Shown: positions 56,537 to 64,000 of the stretch, one piece after another
Layout: each line of letters opens with the position of its first letter
How positions within the stretch are numbered: the stretch's first letter is position 1
Source of the DNA: Clarkia xantiana subsp. parviflora
Lineage: Eukaryota; Streptophyta; Magnoliopsida; Myrtales; Onagraceae
Assembly (NCBI GenBank): GCA_036873135.1
Contig: JAPTYO010000059.1
Span: 6,007,066 to 6,071,065 of the forward strand
DNA length: 64,000 bases
Reading direction: 5' to 3'
Notes under the pieces: model-generated
What the model was told of the DNA's origin: nothing
Seen by the model: the letters and a program-made list of their open reading frames with translations, nothing else
The model's database searches: none
Program-made: the position numbers and the translations under genes

Positions 56537-57287
56537 TAAAAAAAAATTTAGATACACTTAGAATTGTGTGTCATACCCATATAATGTGCATATTTATGAT
56601 AATACAAAACTGTAAAAAAAAGTACCACAAATATAGTGCTGGTAAAGTATTGTAAAAAGATTTATTTTTTTGTCCTTAAAAATACGTGGGGGTAAAAACA
56701 CATTTCTCTAATTTGTCCCGGACCCCTTAGTTATTTTCCAAGCTGAATGAGTTGGATCCCTACTCCTTAAAATGAAGTAGTAATATATCTCGTCGAAACT
56801 TCATATTTTACCCCTTACGGGCTAAAGTGTAACTAAACATTTTTTAAATGTGGAACAATCATACTACTTTATATTAGGATCCTTACTTTATTAAAAAATA
56901 TTACGTTGAATAGATTGAAAGGGTTGAAATAATATATAAGCTTAGCAGGCTACTCTTACGATCACCAATTGGTTCAGTGGCGTATCTAGAATTCAGGGGC
57001 AGTAGTGTAAGAATTGTAGAATTGCCAATGAAATTTTTCGTCGATAAAAAATCAACATTTCGTTGGTAAAATCAAGCTTGTTAGGAAAAAGGCGAAGGCC
57101 TCGTCAGCAATAGTTTTGCCGATGAAATTTATCTACAATTTTTTCGATAAATTACGTTGGAATTTTGTTTTGTTTTGTAAAAAAATAATAATAAAATAAA
57201 GTAATAGTCCAACTGTAAAATATAAGCTAATTTAACAGTACTTTATAAAATTTAACTACATGGATATTAAATAATACTAAACATGTA
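56537..57287. other. AT-rich intergenic DNA
   Basis: Beyond the target duplication there is AT-rich sequence without coding. A short patch around 56995-57180 repeats 'ttttcgtcgata/cgttggtaaaatc' type words; nothing is recognised. Confidence 0.4.
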
Positions 57288-57763
57288 TGTAAACACCCAA
57301 TTTTGGTCCACACATATAGCTTGTTCGAAATGTGACGTGTGACGCGCTAAATGATGAAGTGTCTAAACGTGGTAAATCGCGAAGTTTTCAAAAAGACTCA
57401 TGCATATATTAGGATATTATTTATGATAGATTTTCTGAATGTTTGTATTTAATGTTCAGAATATTCAGTATTTATTAGTAGAAAAATTAGTGTAATTTAC
57501 AACCTAATTAAGTCATGTGTATTATAAATAGTGGTCTATGTAAGAGGAAAAAAACAGACAATAACATGATGGAGATAAATAAAAACCTTCGTTCTGGCCG
57601 ATTGCAACCTTTGTTTTGTTTTGTTGTGATATTGATTTCATTATTATTATTCTTATTATTATATTTTAATTATATTATGAGTAATGCTAGAGAATACCAA
57701 ATTTCAGAAAAACTCAGGACCAAAATAGATATTTATTGATGTACTGATAAAATTGGGTCTACA
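57288..57763. repeat. Possible solo LTR
   Basis: The segment starts TGTAAACACCCAATTTT and ends AAAATTGGGTCTACA, which are imperfect inverses with TG...CA ends, and it contains a TATA-like 'tataaata' near 57523. No matching flanking duplication is found (ATGTA versus TCTCA) and no second LTR is in the window. An open frame at 57515-57739 with a hydrophobic stretch is considered fortuitous. Confidence 0.4.
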
Positions 57764-57813
57764 TCTCAATGTTGTTTTTTATATTTCTATTCTACCTAGA
57801 TGAGAGAGTACTA

Positions 57814-58342
57814 GGGTTAACAGGTCTTTTGGTCCATGATGTTTGACAACTTTTGGGTTTTGGTCATGATGTTTTTTTTTACCTAGTTTTGGTACCATAT
57901 GTTTGCATATTTTTTTTCTAGTTTTGGTCTAACCGTTACATTTCGTCCATTTTTTGACATGTTCAAGTCACGTGATCCACTCTAAACTTTAAATTTAGTC
58001 CCTCTAATACTTTCTTAACCTTTTTTTTTGTTCAATTTAGTCCGGAAGTTTCAAAATTGACCCCAATTGGACAATAGGTCCAATTGAATTTTTGAAACTT
58101 CGGGACTAAATTGAACCAAAAAAAGGTTAGGAAAGTATTAGAGGGACTAAATTGAACAAAATTGAAAGTTTATGGTGGATCACGTGACTTGTACATGTCA
58201 AAAAATGGACGGAATGTAACGGTTAGACCAAAACTAGAAAAAAATCTGCAAACATATGGTACCAAAACTAGGTAAAAAAAAAACATCATTGACCAAAACC
58301 CAAAAGTTGTTAAACATCATGGACCAAAAGACCTATTAACCC
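57814..58342. mobile_element. Foldback MULE-type MITE, copy 2 (529 bp)
   Basis: Same family as 2513-3032, with GGGTTAACAGG and CCTATTAACCC ends and almost full-length inverted arms. It is flanked by a perfect 9-bp direct repeat AGAGTACTA (57805-57813 and 58343-58351). Differences from copy 1 are scattered single bases and homopolymer lengths. No coding capacity. Confidence 0.92.
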
Positions 58343-58461
58343 AGAGTACTATTTATTGTTTTCTTCATTTTTAATATAAAAATTTAATCATTCTTAATAA
58401 TTTGTAAAATATACAATATAAATAATTTGTATAATGTTATATATATATTTTAATCATACAC

Positions 58462-59088
58462 TGATGGATATCTGCCCAATTCAGGTTCGTAGTTATATTT
58501 CGGACTTCGCAAACACGTCAAACCCACGAAAACGATACTCAAAAAACACATACACGGGTCAAAACGGTCCGGGTGCGCGCGATGTACGCATCCGGACTGC
58601 CTAAGGCAGTCAGGAGGCGTCCGGGTTGCTTTTGCAATCCGGACCACGTCGGGTATCCCAACTCGACGTGGTCTGGATCGCTGTGGGCAGCACACGTGTA
58701 TCCCCGATATGTCCAAAACACTTAGTCTGAGTTTTCCAAAGCCAACCTTGATCAAACCGACTGACGGTTCACATCTTCCTTTAAACCGTCGTCGGACCGC
58801 TCTAAAAACCGGGGTCGGTTCTAAAGTTCCCTATAAATAGGAACTTAGGCCACTCATTTGGGAATGGGGAATCAAAATTGGCTTGGGAATGCTCTGACTT
58901 CTCTCTAAAAGCCGGATTTTGACTTGAGCGTCGGAGAGGGCTCAACCAACACCACCCCTCTCTCCGTGCTGGTGACCGCCCTTTGTGCAGGTCGGACGAA
59001 CGAGCGTGGTTCAGACGATCCAACCCGACACGACATCCCAACCCGAAGATTCGACTGCCCAACGTCTAACGGAGAGCGGGACGAAACA
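58462..59088 (+). repeat. Gypsy-D 5' LTR (probable)
   Basis: The right boundary GACGAAACA is supported by the primer-binding site two bases on. The left boundary (TGATGGATATC) is inferred. It contains three adjacent hairpins (58592-58678), a TATA box at 58832-58839 (CTATAAATAGG) and a GC-rich R/U5. The 3' partner LTR is off the window. Confidence 0.6.
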
Positions 59089-59349
59089 CTTGGCGTTGTC
59101 TGCGAGATTCAAACACTAAGCTACTTTGCACTACGAAGTTATGACGAGCAATCATCCACCTCCAGTCGATGTTAACCCTCCAGGAGAGAAGAGAGGTCCA
59201 GGGCGCCCGAGGAAGACGCCGGCCGCCCAGGCAAACTAGCAGACACCACGAAGGAGTCAACCTAGACCATCCCACATTCCTGAAGCTAACTCTACAGCTT
59301 TCTCTGCGCCTAGCGAGAGAGAGCGCATACAACACAACACTGGTCTGGA

Positions 59350-60946
59350 GTGAACAACACAACGCACAACACGCCCCCGCCAGGGTTCGAGCCGGAAGCG
59401 CATGTGAATGAAGAGTTCCCTTATGGGATGCCAGATGAAGACGTACAGCAGCAAGGCGAAGGTCCAATACCAACGCCAGCAGTCACACCTCCTCCACAAG
59501 GGTATGCTGCACCACCACCTCCTCCACCGCCTCCAGTCTACGGACAAGCCGCTCCAGCAAGGGCAGCGTCTCGTGACACTACCCGTCAAGAGGTACCGCT
59601 ACAAGGAGGAGGGCAGTACTCAGAAGGAACACACCAATTCCAGCAAGCAGGATACGAGCCAATGCAGGAAGCAACACGCTCGCACACTCCCTACCAGGGT
59701 GCGCAGCGTCAAGAAGGATCCCAGAGACAACCTCCAAATCCACCTCCACAACAGTTCTTTAAGGAGAGTTCTTACCAAGGACCAAGCTTGGGTCACAATG
59801 CTGCACATAGGAACACAGGATGGAGAAGGCCAGAGGCTGGCAACAACGTCCCTATAACGGGACCTATTCCTAAGGATCTGGAAGCCATGATCGAGCAAAA
59901 GATGAAGCAAGCCAAGATGAAAGGCATGCACGCGTTAGAAGAGAATGCATCTCACCCCTTCACAAATGAACTTGTCTACAGCCGAGTGCCAGACGTGCTC
60001 TATAGCATAAGGATTGAGAAGTACAGAGGAAAGGGCGACCTTATCGAACACGTGCAGCAGCACGAAGTGTCGCTCCTGGGAAGGACGGACAATCCCCATC
60101 ATGTCGCCATGACATTCCCGCAAACTCTGGCAGGTTCAGCGACACATTGGTTTTTCTCGCATCCATGCGAGAGTGTAACCTCATGGCCGTATCTGAAGGC
60201 AAAGTTCATAAACGATACATGGGAGAGCGCACGCTCTTGAAGGGCTCAAATGCGCTAGACGATGTGCAACAACAAAACGAAGAGTCGTTGGCGGATTACT
60301 ACATCCGCTTCAACCAAAACATTTTAGACATCCAGTGCAACCTGTCAGAAGGCGAGATAGTAAGGGCGTTCATCAGAACTTGGGCCGCAAAGGTTACTCA
60401 TTGGCGGAAAAAAATGTCTAAGCGTCCCGCTGAGACACTTGAAGAGCTGACTTCCAGAATAAAGGAGTTTGTAGACTTGGAAAGGTTCAGAACTCAGAAC
60501 AAAGCAAAGGCGAGCGGTGCACACGCAAAGGACAATGCTAAGCCATGTACGGCAAAGCCACCCCAAAACAATCAACAAGACAGGCAATGACAACCTCAAC
60601 AAAAGAGACCTTTTCCAACAAACTTCCAAAAAGCTAGGGAGATCAACATTGCTGAATGCGTTCCCTTGAACGCACCTTTGTCTGTTATCTTGAAGGAGAT
60701 GAAGGAAAACAAGATGTGGAGGGAGCCGTTCAACTACTTAAAGGTCCATTGAGAAAGAAGGAAGGCAAGTGGTGTGAAATTCACGAAGTGTTTGGGCATG
60801 AAACAAATGATTGCGTCAGCTTAAGGCTACGCATAAACAACTTCGTCTTGAAGGGTGAGCTGAAACATTATGTGGATCAAGGGGGCAACCGCCCCAAGAA
60901 GGCCCAGGAAGAGTCCTCATTAAAAACAAAGGAAAAGAGAAAGTGA
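59350..60946 (+). pseudogene. Gypsy-D gag, first copy
   Basis: A Pro/Gln-rich N-terminus (59350-59880, including a PPPPPP run) is followed by the retrotransposon gag domain: PFTNELVYSRVPDVLYSIRI, EKYRGKGDLIEHVQQHEVSL, AGSATHWFFSHPCESVTSW. After a frame change near 60200, NEESLADYYIRFNQNILDIQ and KRPAETLEELTSRIKEFVDL continue, then CEIHEVFGHETNDCVSLRLR (a knuckle-like segment) at about 60774-60830. Frame changes and stops (60240, 60588) interrupt it. Confidence 0.78.
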
Positions 60947-61576
60947 ATGACAACCCACCTCCGGCAAAGCGTGGCGTGATAAAAGTCATCCATGCAGGGC
61001 CAGCAGCGGGAGGTAGCATAGCTAACGCTAGGGATGTCTACGCATCCCAATTGCAGATTTTTCCTAAGTTCGGAAAGAGGCGTCAACCCGAAAAAGACGA
61101 TGTCGTCATCGAGTTCTCAAATGCAGACAAGAAGCACATAGTCTATCCTCAAGACGATGCGCTTGTCATTTTAATGGACATCAACGGGTACGACGTAAGG
61201 AGAATCCTAGTTGACGGGGGCAGCGCCGCCGACATCGTGCACGTCAAAGTGCTCGAACAATTGGGGAAAACGGTGGCAGATCTCTCTCCTGGAACATCCC
61301 ATTAGTAAGTTTTGCAGGGGCTGCAACTTACCCCCTCGGGATGATCACACTTCCTGTAATCTTGGGCGAATGATGGAAGGCGCTGTACATCGATGTCACT
61401 TTGTGGTCGTAAAGACCTTAGGAGCGTACAATGGGATTTTGGGCAGAACAACAATAAACCCGTATGAGATCGTACCATCTACCGTCCATCAAAAAATGAA
61501 GTTCCTGACGCCACATGGGATTGGCGAAGTGCTCGGAGATCAATCATCAGCACGAAATTGCTACGTCAATGCCTAA
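60943..61576 (+). pseudogene. Gypsy-D aspartic protease
   Basis: KKHIVYPQDDALVILMDING, then RRILVDGGSAADIVHVKVLE; the usual D-S/T-G active-site triplet is D-G-G here. After a frame change near 61290 the C-terminal half follows (VVKTLGAYNGILGRTTINPY), with the ILGR motif of Gypsy proteases. The altered triplet and the frameshift argue against activity. It ends at 61576 and is not followed by RT. Confidence 0.78.
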
Positions 61577-61639
61577 GGCGCATGCAACAAATGTCCATAA
61601 CAATGGTCGACGTGGGTAAGGAGAAAATGATAAACACTA

Positions 61640-62300
61640 GGAACAGTGTTGAGAAAGAAGGAAGCAAGTGTCAGGACCGAAAAATCTTCCAAATCAAGGG
61701 CATGACTCCGCATTGCGAAGCGTTTGGAATGTCTTGCAAAGACAAGGAGAGCCAATAACGGATTACTTCAGACGGTTCGCCCATAATGCAGCTCTACTTA
61801 GGGCATCCAAGAGAGATGTGATCAACGCATTCTTTGTGAATATGAATGCCCCATATTTCCTCTTATTTGGAAGAACTTACGGGTGGCGAACGACTGAGAC
61901 AATGTCAGATCTTAAGGACAAGTTGGAAACCGCGGTCGCGGTAATGCAAGAACTTATATGGGATGCATCTCCAAGGAGTGACGGGGATGAACGAACCATC
62001 AAGCGAGTGAATGGAGGCGCATGCGCTAACTACGACAACATCTTCACTCCTTTGAACACGAAGGTGGAAGAGATATACGTCAACCTCTTGGAATACAAGT
62101 TCCCCCCACCGCTCGAGCCAAAAACTGCTTCTTAGGAAAGGATGTTGAGAAATTGTGCAAATATCACAAAACTTGAGGGCACAACACCAATGAATGCCTC
62201 TCGCTGAGATTGGAGGTGGAAGAGTTGATTGCGCTGGGCGCATTGGGAAGTTACGTCGCGCACAACAACACTGACGCATCGACAAGCCGACCTTGAAGGC
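61640..62300 (+). pseudogene. Gypsy-D gag, second C-terminal half
   Basis: After the protease a second gag-like stretch appears: RQGEPITDYFRRFAHNAALL and LKDKLETAVAVMQELIW, then FTPLNTKVEEIYVNLLEYKF and, past a stop at 62135, a knuckle CKYHKT-stop-GHNTNECLSLRLE with LIALGALGSYV. It resembles but is not identical to the first gag, so it is either a diverged duplication or a piece of a second, related element. Confidence 0.7.
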
Positions 62301-64000
62301 GGCGAACCCGACATCTATCTTTTTTTTTCTACTTATGATTATCTACTTTCAATCTTCATAGATTAGACTGCAGTAGTACTCTAAGTTTAGTTTTATCGCT
62401 TTCTAGTGACGCTACATTTAGGAAGGAATGATCAGTTGACACCTTCCCCCAAAAAACCATTGTACAAAAATCAATTATCTAATGAAGTCAATGTGTCTTC
62501 GTAGGTACATTTCTATATCAAACAACCTATTTTGGAATTACGCCAAGAATAGGAACACGCACATATTATTCAACAAACATACAAGCTAAACGCACTATGT
62601 ACAACAAAAGACTTATATTAAACAATGCCGACATGTCTATTATCGACATCAACAAGGAGCTTATAAATTTTCTCCATCCATATTGGCGTCTACTTCAAAC
62701 AAGCGTCGACAACGCACTATATCTTGAGTTTAAAACAAGATTTTCTACAAGTGTCTTGTTGCGACCCTCGTAAGGGCAACCACATGTTCACGACAACTAC
62801 TACTCGGCATGCTGCGAGATTCTCTTTTTAGAGTGAAATCCTCATGTTCATAGTCGTTCCCTGTACTTTGATTAGGACGCGACAAACTCGGCATGCTGCG
62901 AAATCCTCTCTTTAGAGCGAAATCCTCATGTTCATAAGCCATTCCCTGATTTTAAAACAGGATGCGGCAACAGGTAGGACTGATCACCCCACCGTGGCGG
63001 AAGTCCTCTTGTACAACCCCACACATCTACCAAGTATGTACATCCCTCTTAAGGGTCCATACGTCATGAAGATACATTCCTTAATATGATAGCTTCATGT
63101 ATACTCAAAGTATGTACATCCCTCTAAAGGGTCCATACTCCATGAAGATACATCCCTTTATTTGGGTAGCTTCATGTATATACGCTAGCAGGAGCGCACC
63201 CTGTTTGGAAAACTCACCAAACCGACAAGTCGAGTCTTGTAGAACTCTATCTTTCCCAGGAGCAAATAACGGAATAAAATACACCAAATTCAGCAAGTAG
63301 TGTCTTGCCACAACGTCGCCTTGGAGTGGACCAAGAGACGGAAAAAACTTCAAGTCGCTCTAACACGGTCTTGTACAGCCCTCCTGGACTAACCATGGAG
63401 AGGTGCAGTGGTATCGCAAGGGAAAGTACGGGGCTAGCCATGGAAAGCCTTGCAACAACGTCGCGTGAGATGTGCTCAACCGGCGGATGAAAACGCATAG
63501 CATAGAGCAAGTAACATCTTGCCACAATGTCGCCTTGAAATGGTTCAAGAGACAGTAAAAACTACAAGGCGTATTCATACGATCTATGTCCCGCCCCTTG
63601 GAATAAACAAGTTGAGGCATAGTAGCATCGCATGAAAAGTACGGGATTAGCCATTGAAAGCATGCAACACGTCACGCGGGGCGTGCCCAACTGACGGATG
63701 GAAAAACGCACCAAATACAACAAGTAACGTCTTGTCACAACGTCGCCTTAGAATGGAACTAAGAGACGGTATAAACTAAAGTCTTGCTTAGCCAAGACGA
63801 CCCTACTACGTTCCAAATGATAATGCCACGTGCATTACCACTCTACGACCTTGGGTGTTATTACTTAAACACAACACATGTTCGATCTACTTACTATGCC
63901 ATGCCTTGAAGATTAAGTCAAGAGGGGCACTCGATTCACTCATTACGCCATTCTTTGGAGTTATACCAAGTCTGCGCATACGATACATAGCGACCTTCAT
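62301..64000 (+). repeat. Gypsy-D non-coding region with three tandem-repeat families
   Basis: Block 1 (about 62800-62945) has two units of about 78 bp around 'ctcggcatgctgcga'. Block 2 (63030-63180) has two units of about 80 bp around 'gtatgtacatccctct'. Block 3 (about 63290-63790) has three units of about 220 bp around 'cttgccacaacgtcgcctt' and 'aagtacgggg-tagccat'. No protein is recognised; short frames here are repeat shadows. Confidence 0.7.

Larger units (their letters stand above)
58462..64000 (+). mobile_element. Gypsy-D: 5' part of a Gypsy-like element with gag-protease-gag
   Basis: A probable 5' LTR (about 58462-59088), a primer-binding-like TGGCGTTGTCTGCGAG at 59091, then gag, protease, a second gag part, and from 62300 long non-coding sequence with several tandem-repeat blocks to the window edge. 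No RT or integrase is seen within 5 kb. The 3' LTR and target duplication are outside the window. It differs from Gypsy-A/B/C. Confidence 0.75.

Noticed and set aside
57515..57739. 74-codon frame with a hydrophobic segment
   Set aside because: It lies within a probable LTR just after its TATA-like box; no family is recognised.
59066..59589. Minus-strand frames of 110-135 codons
   Set aside because: Reverse-strand shadows of the Pro/Gln-rich gag N-terminus and leader of Gypsy-D.

Overview
This is nuclear DNA from a flowering plant, almost certainly a eudicot. It is AT-rich, its genes have many short GT-AG introns, the proteins match plant-specific families best known from Arabidopsis, and it carries LTR retrotransposons, LINE remnants and MITEs. 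The species cannot be named from the sequence.

Three host genes are recognisable. (1) 16751-19229 (+), 7 exons: an ESP1-type protein, a CstF64 relative without an RRM, with a hinge, a Pro/Gln-rich middle and the CSTF C-terminal domain. Its first intron appears to be GC-AG. (2) 24433-29772 (-), 14 exons: a membrane-anchored SMP plus C2 protein of the plant NTMC2T3/SYTF (extended-synaptotagmin-like) type. Exon 7 carries an apparent 2-bp frameshift. (3) 44610-48054 (-), 9 exons: a DUF639 protein of about 702 residues with three C-terminal membrane segments. Genes 2 and 3 have the same orientation, and from memory their Arabidopsis counterparts are close neighbours, so this looks like a conserved gene pair pushed apart by transposons. 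The three genes work in unrelated processes (mRNA 3' processing/RNA silencing, ER-plasma membrane contact or lipid transfer, unknown).

Most of the rest is transposon. From left to right: the 3' end of a Gypsy element preceded by a 145-bp tandem array (1-1552); a decayed LINE on the minus strand (about 1570-3520) interrupted by a 520-bp foldback MULE-type MITE with a 9-bp target duplication; a diverged inverted-repeat element (3549-4084); a Gypsy RT scrap fused to unrelated sequence (4307-4876); and a hAT transposase pseudogene (5060-14598) split by a complete but decayed Copia element (Copia-1, 5340-13717, target duplication CTGAG), which itself holds a 572-bp hAT MITE (8029-8600).

Between genes 2 and 3 lies a nested block (31919-42325, minus strand). 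The 3' part of a Gypsy element is fused to a truncated second copy of the same Copia family (Copia-2). Copia-2 is interrupted in gag by a third, internally deleted Copia (Copia-3, 35673-38618), and its 5' LTR carries a 958-bp PIF/Harbinger-like element (41140-42097). About 770 bp upstream of the DUF639 start is a Gypsy element with both LTRs and a target duplication (48824-56531). It has gag and protease but no RT/RNase H/integrase, and an antisense gene resembling the 'putative gypsy-type transposon' (PF04195) family.

The right end holds an LTR-like segment (57288-57763), a second copy of the foldback MULE MITE (57814-58342, 9-bp duplication) and the 5' part of another Gypsy-like element (58462 to the window end) with an unusual gag-protease-gag order and long tandem-repeat non-coding sequence. 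I found no wholly new biological system. The best leads are the gene-2 frameshift, the non-autonomous Gypsy elements, and the paired foldback MITEs.
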